NCBI GenBank assembly: GCA_014801735.1
Contig: JAAVDO010000013.1
Location: 99,338 to 163,337, forward strand
From: Bacteroides sp.
GTDB lineage: Bacteria > Bacteroidota > Bacteroidia > Bacteroidales > Muribaculaceae
Direction of reading: 5' to 3'
DNA: 64,000 nucleotides
The notes below the pieces were generated by a model. It was not told the DNA's origin, searched no databases, and saw only the letters and a list, made by a program, of their open reading frames with translations. A program made the translations under genes and the position numbers. Positions within the stretch are counted from its first letter, which is position 1. Each line of letters starts with the position of its first letter. Below are positions 9,877 to 17,585 of the stretch, in pieces.

Positions 9877-11316
9877 TTACTCTATATCGACGCCTCCACC
9901 CTGAGCCTTATACAGCTCTATGATTGAGGTGAGGCGCTGGGCTCTTGCCTGGATCAGGTTGTTGGCATACTGCAGGAAGCTTATCTGGGCGTCGGCTACC
10001 GGGGTGAAATTCGTCAGTCCTGAGCGGTATTGCTCAACGGCGTCGCCCATGAAGGTTGCAGCCGAATTTACCACCTCGCGCAGATCGTCTACGAGTTGCG
10101 TGGCGTTGATATATGTGGCCAGGGCGTTTTCTACATCGGTCACTGCCGCGAGAACGGTCTGTTCATACTGTGTCGAGGCTATGTTCATCTGCTCGCGGGC
10201 AGTGGCTACGGCTGCGCGTCGGCCGAAGCCGTCAAACAGTGTCCAGCTCAGTGTCGGTGCCACGCTATATGTCATGCTGTGGCCCTTGAAAAGCTCGTCG
10301 GCATCATGAGCCGCAAATCCTACGGAGCCTTCTATGCTCAGCCGTGGCAGAAACTCCTTCTTGCTCACTCCCAGGGCTGCAGCCTGTTCGGCCAGTGTGC
10401 GCTCTGCTTCGATTATGTCAGGGCGGCGGCGCAACAGTTCGGCGGGAACCACCGTCCGTATCTCGCCGTTGTAGGCCGGTAGCGGACCCGTCGGATTCAG
10501 AAAATTCGCCGCCTCGGCGGGATACATTCCGAGCAGGGTGGCAATGGTGTTGATTTCGCCTGTTATTCCGTTGAGTATCGTCGGCAGCTGTGCCTTGGTC
10601 GAGCCATACACGGTGGCTGCTTGTGCTTCGTCGAGTTCCGAGACGAGGCCGGCCTCATGGCGCGCTTTCACTATATTGAGCACTCTTTCCTGCTTGGCAA
10701 GGTGTTCGCGGGTCAGGGCGAGTTCGGCCTGATACATGCGCAGACGTATATAGGCGCTGGCTATATCACCGCACACCGTCACCATCGTGGCGGCATAGTC
10801 GGCGCGGCTCACTCCTACACCGGCTTTTGCCTGCTTCACCTTCGCTGTCACGCGGCCGAACACGTCAATTTCCCATGAAGCGCTGGCTCCAGCAGTCATA
10901 TACGACGATGTTGTTGCTGGCCCAACGTTGCGGGTCATGGCTCCCGAAGTGCGCTGTGTGTTCCATCCTGCCGAGAGATTCAGTGTCGGATAATAACCCG
11001 CTCTGGCCGTTTCCACTCCGCGCCGTGCTATCTCTACGCGTCGCAGTGCTATCGACAGGTCGTGGTTACGCTCCACGGCTATGCCTATCAGCGAGTCGAG
11101 CAGCTGGTCGCCGAAGCCTTTCCACCAGTCGTCTTCTGGCGGAAGATTCTGCACCTTTTCAGGCACATACATCCAGCGTCCGGGTATTGTGGATGCCGTT
11201 TCGGATATTGTCTCCGGGGTCTGTGCCTGCATGCCCGACATAAGGCACGAATAGAGCAGTGCGATGATAACCACTGCCCGACGGCGGCAAAGCGTCGAAA
11301 CTGTTAACACTTTCAT
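9877..11316 (-). CDS. Outer-membrane efflux channel (TolC/OprM, NodT family)
   Basis: 479 residues with a signal peptide ending near MSGMQAQ. No lipobox is seen, unlike many NodT proteins. Two repeats of the outer-membrane-factor fold are evident: LDSLIGIAVERNHDLSIALR...YYPTLNLSAGW in the first half and RRRPDIIEAERTLAEQAAALG...FLPRLSIEGSVGF in the second. The protein would form the trimeric outer-membrane tunnel of the pump. It is the first gene of the minus-strand efflux operon, divergent from the porin gene. A perfect palindrome lies upstream at 11383-11398 and may be an operator. Confidence 0.93.
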   Translation of the reverse strand: MKVLTVSTLCRRRAVVIIALLYSCLMSGMQAQTPETISETASTIPGRWMYVPEKVQNLPPEDDWWKGFGDQLLDSLIGIAVERNHDLSIALRRVEIARRGVETARAGYYPTLNLSAGWNTQRTSGAMTRNVGPATTSSYMTAGASASWEIDVFGRVTAKVKQAKAGVGVSRADYAATMVTVCGDIASAYIRLRMYQAELALTREHLAKQERVLNIVKARHEAGLVSELDEAQAATVYGSTKAQLPTILNGITGEINTIATLLGMYPAEAANFLNPTGPLPAYNGEIRTVVPAELLRRRPDIIEAERTLAEQAAALGVSKKEFLPRLSIEGSVGFAAHDADELFKGHSMTYSVAPTLSWTLFDGFGRRAAVATAREQMNIASTQYEQTVLAAVTDVENALATYINATQLVDDLREVVNSAATFMGDAVEQYRSGLTNFTPVADAQISFLQYANNLIQARAQRLTSIIELYKAQGGGVDIE

Positions 11317-11382
11317 AGTGTGGAATTTGGATGGAATATAGTTGAAACCGTGCGCTAATTCTCGTTGGGCGCGTTTATATTT

Positions 11383-11398
11383 ATATGTTTCAACATAT
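11383..11398. promoter_or_regulatory. Palindrome upstream of the efflux operon, candidate operator
   Basis: ATATGTT-TC-AACATAT is a perfect 7-bp inverted repeat with a 2-base centre, 67 bases upstream of the channel gene start. On the minus strand it overlaps TATGTTGA, one base away from a TAnnTTTG box, so a bound repressor could cover the promoter. No regulator gene is adjacent. A related 6-bp repeat occurs at 35491-35506. Confidence 0.4.
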
Positions 11399-11498
11399 CA
11401 GGGGTTTGAAATGTTCCGTGGCCGTCAGCCATATTTTTAATTTATTTTGCATTCAGCCTGCTCTCTGATTCTCCGCCGTCTGTCTGAGGTTTTTTTTG

Positions 11499-11506
11499 TA
11501 ACTTTG
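11499..11506 (+). promoter_or_regulatory. -7 box for the porin gene
   Basis: TAACTTTG follows a T8 run, about 53 bases before the porin ATG at 11560. A good TTTG -33 box is not evident. The rest of the 243-base divergent region (11317-11559) shows only this box and the palindrome at 11383-11398. Confidence 0.6.
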
Positions 11507-11559
11507 TCGGCTGGTCTGTCATCAGGCCTTCACCAATCATTCAATCGATCATATTACTC

Positions 11560-12570
11560 ATGGATATCAAGCGATTACTTGTCGCCACACTCTTTTGCAC
11601 ATGTCTCGGCGCCGCTTCTGCTGCCGACGAACCCGACGTCAACTATTTACCCAATATCCACGGCACTGTTCGTGCCCGCTGGGAGATGACCACCGACGAT
11701 GGTGAGAGTCGCTTTGAGGTGCGCAACGCCCGCCTGCAGATCGACGGTAAGATAGCTTCATGGATTGACTATTTCTTCAATTCCGATCTCTGCGATCAGG
11801 GCAAGATGAAAGTGCTCGACTACTGGGGCCGTATCACTCCCGCCCGGGGTTTCACCCTGCGCGCAGGGCAGTTCCGTATGCCCTTTGGTGTTGATCCGTT
11901 CCGGGCGCCCGACAAATATTTCTTCTCCAATCGCTCCTATATCGGCAAACAGGTATGCAACATCCGCGGCGTCGGTGCCGAGATAGGCTATACTCTGCCC
12001 ACCACTCCGCTCACTGTGAAAGTCGCCGCGTTCAATCCCGGCGGAATAGCCGACCATGCCCAGTGGCACAGCTCCATGGCCTATGCCGGCAAGCTCACAT
12101 ATCGCGTCGGCAACGTAACCCTCGCCACCGGTGTCCAGAGTCTGTTGCCCCAGGCCGTACGAATTAACCTGCTCGATGGTGCGGCCACGTGGACTTGCGG
12201 CCGTTGGACGGTTGAAGGCGAGTACATGAACAAACACTACACCCACAGCGCTCATAAGACCTGTCACGCCTACAACTTCTTCACAGCATATACAGCTCCG
12301 TTGCGTGACTGTCGCTTCAACCAATGGTCCCTTGAAGGACGCTTCGATGGAATGACCGACCATAGTGCCGGTACATCGGGCAACGGCAGCTTGCTCACGA
12401 CCGACGATCCCGCCCGCAACCGCGTCACCCTCGGAGGCACCCTGAGCTACATCGCCGGACAGCGCCACCTCGACCTGCGCCTCGACTACGAGCACATCTT
12501 CTTCCGCCACGACTACAAGGAGGCTAACCAGGGCTCCCGCCTCGTCGCCGAACTCATCCTCCACTTCTGA
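11560..12570 (+). CDS. Porin of the phosphate-selective OprO/OprP-like family
   Basis: 336 residues. The signal peptide ends near GAASAA (residue 22). The body is a beta-barrel with the typical OprP-like start: HGTVRARWEMTTDDGESRFEVRNARLQIDGKIASWIDYFFNSDL, then the RAGQFRMPFG segment and C-terminal aromatic strand VAELILHF. It should form an outer-membrane channel; anion or phosphate preference is family knowledge and is not demonstrated here. It stands alone between a divergent efflux operon and convergent genes, with its own -7 box upstream. Confidence 0.85.
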   Translation: MDIKRLLVATLFCTCLGAASAADEPDVNYLPNIHGTVRARWEMTTDDGESRFEVRNARLQIDGKIASWIDYFFNSDLCDQGKMKVLDYWGRITPARGFTLRAGQFRMPFGVDPFRAPDKYFFSNRSYIGKQVCNIRGVGAEIGYTLPTTPLTVKVAAFNPGGIADHAQWHSSMAYAGKLTYRVGNVTLATGVQSLLPQAVRINLLDGAATWTCGRWTVEGEYMNKHYTHSAHKTCHAYNFFTAYTAPLRDCRFNQWSLEGRFDGMTDHSAGTSGNGSLLTTDDPARNRVTLGGTLSYIAGQRHLDLRLDYEHIFFRHDYKEANQGSRLVAELILHF

Positions 12571-12576
12571 ACGCTG

Positions 12577-12626
12577 ACACCCGACAACGTGTTAGCACCT
12601 TCCTGAGATTAGCGTTATTCGGGTGT
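12577..12626 (+). terminator. Interleaved inverted repeats after the porin gene
   Basis: ACACCCGA (12577-12584) pairs with TCGGGTGT (12619-12626), followed by TTTAG. AACGCT (12570-12575) can pair with AGCGTT (12611-12616). The two stems interleave, a pseudoknot-like layout or two alternative hairpins. It may end the porin transcript, but the T run is poor. Confidence 0.4.
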
Positions 12627-12666
12627 TTAGTATCTCGCATGTCAATGATCTTTTGTTGAGTCGCGA

Positions 12667-12714
12667 CAAAATTACAACCGGTCGCTACCCATTCACTGCG
12701 CACCTGCCCCTAAC
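12667..12714 (-). promoter_or_regulatory. Three-copy 48-bp promoter-like element, copy 1
   Basis: Read on the minus strand: GTTAGGGGCAGGTGCGCAG (12714-12696), 19 variable bases, then TGTAATTTTG (12676-12667), which contains a perfect TAnnTTTG box. The same two blocks at the same spacing occur at 45602-45649 and 63471-63518. Transcription would start near 12660 and run toward the 3' end of the convergent porin gene. No ORF is evident downstream, so a small or antisense RNA is possible. Confidence 0.65.
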
Positions 12715-12746
12715 GTCGCAACGACGCGCTCATCGCTACACTGCAA

Positions 12747-12794
12747 CGGCACTGCGAATCTACAGGGTAATCTGCTGTAAGATTCACAGTGCCG
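12747..12794 (-). terminator. Long hairpin after the M56 peptidase gene
   Basis: CGGCACTGcGAATCT-ACAG (12747-12765) pairs with CTGTaaGATTCaCAGTGCCG (12775-12794), apart from one mismatch and one bulge. It lies 28 bases beyond the stop of the minus-strand peptidase gene and just before copy 1 of the 48-bp element. It lacks a strong U tract. Confidence 0.55.
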
Positions 12795-12821
12795 CAATAT
12801 TTCGTTCGGTGTTGCTTGCTG

Positions 12822-14144
12822 TTATTGTCCGCGGGGCGCTGGCTTGGTGATCGGGCGTGGGCGGAACGTAATCGGTATGGAATACGACCGTGGCTGCCTG
12901 TCGCGTGCCGGACGCCATCTGGGAGATCTCTTTACGGCCTCGAGAGCGGCCTCGTCGACATCCTTCCGCACGCTTTTGGTCACTTTGGCATCGGTCAGAT
13001 TGCCTTCGCTGTCGATCGTGAATGTGATCTGCACGGTACCCGTGACCGAATCGTTGGCAGCACTTTCTGGAAATTCGGTGTTGCGAGTTACGAACATCAT
13101 GAAAGCATCATCGGGAAAACTCGGCTCACCCGCTTTTGCATAAAGTTCCACCGGTTCGGGCTGACTGGTGCTGTCGGCTGTCTCCTCCTGCGCCTTGACG
13201 GCTGTGTTGGGGTCAAGTTCGGTCTGGAGTGCGGCACTGTCTTCGGCCATGAGACTGGCATCGGGTGCCGCATCTGTTGAGGCCTGGCGGGCGCAACCCA
13301 CGGCTGTGGCAAGCAGCAGAATTGGAAGGATGAGGGCATATATCCACCGGCCTCGCGATGTGGTTGAGATGCGGTTTATCATTATGATTCTGCGCTTTAT
13401 GGATGATACATTGAAACTTGCGCACAGAGGGGCGCGCTCAGCCCGGACGCTTAAGTCGAGCAGACTTAGCTGATAAGCGCGTAGATTCCCGCTATCTATG
13501 GCCGCGTCGTCGGCCAGAAACTCAAGATTGTCGGTCGCCTCGCGGCGTAGCAGCCATGCGGCCGGGTTGATCCAAAGCAGATCGGTCATCAGCTCTGTCA
13601 GAAGTATATCGGCTGAATGGTGCTGATTTATGTGGGCCGCCTCATGGTTGAGCATATATTCGGTAAGCTCCACGTTCTCACCGGTATAAATCTTTCCGAA
13701 GAATGAGAACGGACCGGCTGATGAATCGGGTATTAGCTTGAGGATAAATCCGTTGCGTTGGTCGATACGGCATCGTCGGTCGAGTATCATTACTGACATT
13801 ACCCGCAGAGCGGTGCGCATTAGCAACACCGCCGTCACCGCCAGATAGATCATGAGAAGGATCGACGCATAATCTGCAGCCGGCTCCCTGACGGCCCCGG
13901 CGCTGATCTCTACGGTAGGGAGTATCATGACGGGAACTGTCGGAGCAGTCAGCACTGCTGTGGTTTGCGGGGCCGGAATCAGGGCCAGGAGCGGCAGAAG
14001 AAGTGCCACCGATATGCCGCCGTTGATTATCATGCGTTTGCGGCCGAATCGCGTGTCGCGGGCGAGCAGCACACGGCAGAACAGCCACACCGCGGCTATG
14101 ATCAGGTTGGCTTTCAGTAGGTAGAGCCATACCGTCGGTGTCAT
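12822..14144 (-). CDS. BlaR1/MecR1-type M56 metallopeptidase with TonB C-terminal domain
   Basis: 440 residues. N-terminal helices (about 5-25, 35-55, 90-115) form the M56 membrane domain. The zinc motif HEAAH lies in EYMLNHEAAHINQHHSADIL (about residue 188), with a conserved downstream ELMTDLLWINPAAWLLRREA. Another membrane helix (about 265-285) is followed by an acidic/Ala-rich linker. The last ~90 residues (FPESAANDSVTGTVQITFTIDSEGNLTDAKVTKS) form a TonB_C-like domain in the periplasm. The gene overlaps the BlaI gene by four bases (ATGA). In BlaR systems the peptidase senses a signal and inactivates the repressor. No beta-lactamase or penicillin-sensor domain is seen, so the ligand is unknown. 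Confidence 0.9.
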   Translation of the reverse strand: MTPTVWLYLLKANLIIAAVWLFCRVLLARDTRFGRKRMIINGGISVALLLPLLALIPAPQTTAVLTAPTVPVMILPTVEISAGAVREPAADYASILLMIYLAVTAVLLMRTALRVMSVMILDRRCRIDQRNGFILKLIPDSSAGPFSFFGKIYTGENVELTEYMLNHEAAHINQHHSADILLTELMTDLLWINPAAWLLRREATDNLEFLADDAAIDSGNLRAYQLSLLDLSVRAERAPLCASFNVSSIKRRIIMINRISTTSRGRWIYALILPILLLATAVGCARQASTDAAPDASLMAEDSAALQTELDPNTAVKAQEETADSTSQPEPVELYAKAGEPSFPDDAFMMFVTRNTEFPESAANDSVTGTVQITFTIDSEGNLTDAKVTKSVRKDVDEAALEAVKRSPRWRPARDRQPRSYSIPITFRPRPITKPAPRGQ

Positions 14145-14512
14145 TTCTCTTTCTCCTTCCCTTGCTCTATGAGGTCGATTATCTCCTTGAGATCGTCTGT
14201 GCTCAGCTTCTTTTCCTTGGCGAAGAAGCTCACCAGCTCTTTGTAGGAATTGCGGAAATAGCCGCTGACGAAATCGCTCATGAACGATCGTTTGTAGTCG
14301 GTCTGCCTGATAGCTGGAGTATAGAGGTATGTGTTGCCTACCTTACGGGCCTTCACATATCCCTTGCGCTCAAGATTTTTGGCCACGGAGGCGACGGTGG
14401 TATAGGGCGGTGGAGTGGTAGTCATGAGTTCCATAGCTTCCTTCAATGTGCACGATTCAAGCTGCCAGATACACAGCATCAGTTCCTCTTCCTGTGGAGT
14501 CAGTCTTTTCAT
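14141..14512 (-). CDS. BlaI/MecI/CopY-family transcriptional repressor
   Basis: 123-residue winged-helix protein starting MKRLTPQEEELMLCIWQLES. The recognition region PPPYTTVASVAKNLERKGYVKARKVGNTYLYTPAI (about residues 35-70) is the BlaI DNA-binding motif, followed by the dimerisation and cleavage half. It is expected to dimerise on dyad operators and to be inactivated by the M56 partner encoded four bases into its end. A dyad overlaps its own promoter at 14536-14566, suggesting autoregulation. What other genes it controls is not visible; the nearest candidate is the barrel gene upstream. Confidence 0.92.
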   Translation of the reverse strand: MKRLTPQEEELMLCIWQLESCTLKEAMELMTTTPPPYTTVASVAKNLERKGYVKARKVGNTYLYTPAIRQTDYKRSFMSDFVSGYFRNSYKELVSFFAKEKKLSTDDLKEIIDLIEQGKEKEK

Positions 14513-14535
14513 AATGTTGTTTTACGATTGCGATG

Positions 14536-14566
14536 CGAATTTACGAAATAGCCGTAATTGCGCAAT
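14536..14566 (-). promoter_or_regulatory. Promoter and candidate BlaI operator
   Basis: On the minus strand TTG (14565-14563), 19 bases, then TAAATTCG (14543-14536) is one mismatch from TAnnTTTG. The dyad TTACG-N7-CGTAA (14541-14557) and palindrome ATTGCGCAAT (14557-14566) lie across the two boxes, where a repressor would block polymerase. Start of transcription is expected near 14529, 17 bases before the ATG. Confidence 0.5.
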
Positions 14567-14610
14567 GCTTTTTTTGATTATTTGTCAGAAAAGAATTGAA
14601 TAGTCTTGTC

Positions 14611-17583
14611 TTATCGGTGTGACGCAGTGGTTTGCGGCTTCATATCAAACCTGTATCCGCACGAAAGCATGATATATCGCGGCAAGGTGTTCTGCCATGT
14701 TTCCTGACGGCCCTGGGCGTTGATTGTATAGCGGATGCGGTCAACCGAACCGAGAATATCGGCGGCCGTGAGTTTGAGTGTCATGGCGCCCTTTAGCAGA
14801 CTTTTGGTGAGTGTGGCATTCCAGATCCATTCGTTAGTGTCCATCGACCTGTTGTCGAATCCGCGTTTCATGGTGCAGTTCAGGCGTGTTATGAATTCGA
14901 AAGATGCCGGCAGTTTCACGAAAGCGCTTACAAACGGCGTGTAACTGTAATATGCGTGCGACGATGTCTGGTTATCTGCACTTTGCATGAGTGCTGTCAT
15001 GCTGAATCCTGCCGTGACCGAGGTGCCGCTGCTGAGCTTATATTCTGCCGTGGCCGATGGCCCGATTGATAGAGTGAGCACCGAACTGCGCTCGGGATCG
15101 GTGTGGCGCGTCAGATAGTCTACCGAGTTGGTTAGCCCTGTCATGAGATTTGTCGAAAACGATATCTGTCTTTGTTTTCCCGCCGTTCCCGTGAAGCCGA
15201 TATTGTGGTTCAGGTTCCAGTTGCCCGAAATGTTGGTTGGGATATTGGTGGTCACTCCTGTCTGATAATCATATCTGCGCGCATTTGCAATGGAGTTGCG
15301 TGTCACGCTCCAATTGAGCGAGCTGTTTATCGAGCGGTGGTTTAGCGCACGGCTGTATCGTGAGAAGAGCAGGTTCAGCGAGTGTGTGGTGCTGTTGCTT
15401 AGTGCGGATCCGGCGCCTGTATACACCTCCATCGGATTACTGCTGGCTCTGTCGGTCAGGTAGTAATTCAGATCGGGTGCCGAATTTTGCAATGCGTACA
15501 TCATCACTACCGACATACTGCGCTTTTTGTTCGACGACTGGAAACTTACGGTGATTCTCGGGGTGATGAAATTGTTGTCGCGCGACAGTAACTGACGTGC
15601 CACGTCCGGCTTGTCGTAGTCAAGACGGTTATGCTGGTGTGAATATTCCAGATGAGCCATCACTGCGAATGCCGGGTTCAGAGCCGAATCGGCTGGCGCG
15701 GTGGGTTCGTGTTGATACATTATCATGCCCGACAGCGATGCGGCATTTTTCATCGTCGACGAGTAGAAGCTGTTGGCCAGGTCGGCCACGGCATATTCCG
15801 GACAGGTGATTGAAGGGGCAAGCACTGTTTCGGGAAGTGGATCGCTGACATACAGTTCCGTGTCGCCGTGGTTCGATGAGTAGCTGAAGTTTATATTACC
15901 GTTGAAACTTAGAGTGTTGGTATATTTCTCGCCGTAGTTGCGGTTGCTCTGATAGTAGGTCGTCGTGAGGCCCATGGTCCTGCGTCTTGACGTCACGGGC
16001 GAGAACCGGTCTGATCTTTCCGGACTTGCAGCCGATGTGTTGGCCTCGCCGAACTGTTGGTCATAGATCGTGCGTGTTTTCGAGTCGCTGTTGGTCAGCG
16101 AGGCCGATGTGTAGAGGCTCATGCGTCCTTTCCAGTTTTTGGGACTGACGGTGGCGTTGGCCGAGACCGTTGCGTTGAGATTGTCCGGCTGCATTGCCGA
16201 TAGTTTCCGCAGACTTGTGAGCAGTTGCCTGGTGTATCGGCTGGATGGCGAAAGAATGCCTGATGAGAAGACTGAGTCAAGAGCCTGTCCGCGGTATAGG
16301 TCCGACACCGGAGCATCGAATGTGGCCGTCAGCGATTGCATCACAGTACGGTTGCGCGACCAGTCGACCGATGGCGAGAGATGCAGGAAGAAATTGTCGG
16401 CCGACAGGCGTAATGTGTGGTTGCTCGCTACGCGGTTGGTGCGCGATAGGCTCTGCGTCCGGTTGCGGTTATAGAGATCGCCCGACGGATAGAAGGAAGT
16501 CGACGATTGTATCGTCGTATTGTCGTTGTTTTCATGGGTCACCGTGACATTTCCGTTGAGCTTCACTTTCTTTCCGCCATCAAGGCTGTAGTCCATACCG
16601 CCTGTCCTGAAGCTCGTCAGTCCCGGCTGTTCCCAGCCTCCGCTCCATTCGCCCGACGTATCGGCCCCGGCGTTGCTGCCGATATTGTTGGCGTTGACAA
16701 ACGCTGCTATCCTGAGATTGTCGGTATAGCCCATCATGAACACACGCCCCTGATAGCGCGAATTGCTTCCGTATCCGGCTTCGGCATTGGCCATCCGTCC
16801 GACGTTGTATTCTTTCTTGAGCTCCACATCCAGCACCAGATTAAGGTTTGCCTCGTCGGTGTCGAGTTTGGCTTTGGCGTGGGTAAGATAGTCATCGTCT
16901 TCAGTCTTGTCGTATATCTTCAGATCCTTCACCGTGTACGACGGCAGATTGCGCAGCGCAACTTTAGGGTCGCCCTTGAAGAAGTCTTTGCCGTTGACGA
17001 GCAGTTCGTTTATCTTGTGTCCATTGTAGGTAATCACGCCGTCGGTCGACAGAGTTGCGCCCGGAAGTTGCCTCACGAGCTCCTCAAGCATCGATCCTTC
17101 TGCCAGACGGAATGCACCGGCATCAAACACCACCGTGTCACCTTTCATCACCATCTTGACCCGTGTGGCGGTCACCGTCACCTCATCGAGTTCGTGGAAA
17201 CGCTCCTCAGTCATCTTCAGTGTGCTCAGATATATCAGGTTATGGCTACGGGATGTGGCCTTCACCTCTTTCACGAGCGGCTCGAATCCCTCTTTGTCGA
17301 GTATGAGTTGGTATTCTGTGCCGATTGCTGCATCAAACATTATTCTGAGCTCACTTCCCGTGATTATCTTTCCGTCGATATTGTCGGTTAAGATCTTGAA
17401 TGGGACATTGACCGAGTCGCTGAGCGCCAGCCTTACGCTCACCGAGTCGAGAGGCTGATAATCTTCGTCGTAGATATATCCCCTGACCATAACCTTATGT
17501 TCCGGAGTCACCGCATAGGAGGCGAGCGACGTCAGCAGAAGCCCGACAATCAGTAGAGCGAGGTCTATCGTTCGCATCAGCAT
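14611..17583 (-). CDS. TonB-receptor-like outer-membrane protein with carboxypeptidase-like N-terminal domain
   Basis: 990 residues. Signal peptide with likely cleavage near SLASYA (residue 24). Next comes a CarboxypepD_reg-like segment (HKVMVRGYIYDEDYQPLDSVSVRLALSD, about 29-110), a plug-like segment (LDEVTVTATRVKMVMKGDTVVFDAGAFRLAEGSMLEELVRQLPGA, about 131-180) and a long barrel ending CGYRFDMKP. This is the OMP_b-brl_3-type architecture, not a SusC. The gene begins two bases after the dnaG stop, so it may be read from the dnaG transcript; 98 bases separate it from the blaI start. An alternative ATG is two codons in. Substrate unknown. Confidence 0.85.
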   Translation of the reverse strand: MLMRTIDLALLIVGLLLTSLASYAVTPEHKVMVRGYIYDEDYQPLDSVSVRLALSDSVNVPFKILTDNIDGKIITGSELRIMFDAAIGTEYQLILDKEGFEPLVKEVKATSRSHNLIYLSTLKMTEERFHELDEVTVTATRVKMVMKGDTVVFDAGAFRLAEGSMLEELVRQLPGATLSTDGVITYNGHKINELLVNGKDFFKGDPKVALRNLPSYTVKDLKIYDKTEDDDYLTHAKAKLDTDEANLNLVLDVELKKEYNVGRMANAEAGYGSNSRYQGRVFMMGYTDNLRIAAFVNANNIGSNAGADTSGEWSGGWEQPGLTSFRTGGMDYSLDGGKKVKLNGNVTVTHENNDNTTIQSSTSFYPSGDLYNRNRTQSLSRTNRVASNHTLRLSADNFFLHLSPSVDWSRNRTVMQSLTATFDAPVSDLYRGQALDSVFSSGILSPSSRYTRQLLTSLRKLSAMQPDNLNATVSANATVSPKNWKGRMSLYTSASLTNSDSKTRTIYDQQFGEANTSAASPERSDRFSPVTSRRRTMGLTTTYYQSNRNYGEKYTNTLSFNGNINFSYSSNHGDTELYVSDPLPETVLAPSITCPEYAVADLANSFYSSTMKNAASLSGMIMYQHEPTAPADSALNPAFAVMAHLEYSHQHNRLDYDKPDVARQLLSRDNNFITPRITVSFQSSNKKRSMSVVMMYALQNSAPDLNYYLTDRASSNPMEVYTGAGSALSNSTTHSLNLLFSRYSRALNHRSINSSLNWSVTRNSIANARRYDYQTGVTTNIPTNISGNWNLNHNIGFTGTAGKQRQISFSTNLMTGLTNSVDYLTRHTDPERSSVLTLSIGPSATAEYKLSSGTSVTAGFSMTALMQSADNQTSSHAYYSYTPFVSAFVKLPASFEFITRLNCTMKRGFDNRSMDTNEWIWNATLTKSLLKGAMTLKLTAADILGSVDRIRYTINAQGRQETWQNTLPRYIMLSCGYRFDMKPQTTASHR

Positions 17584-17585
17584 AA

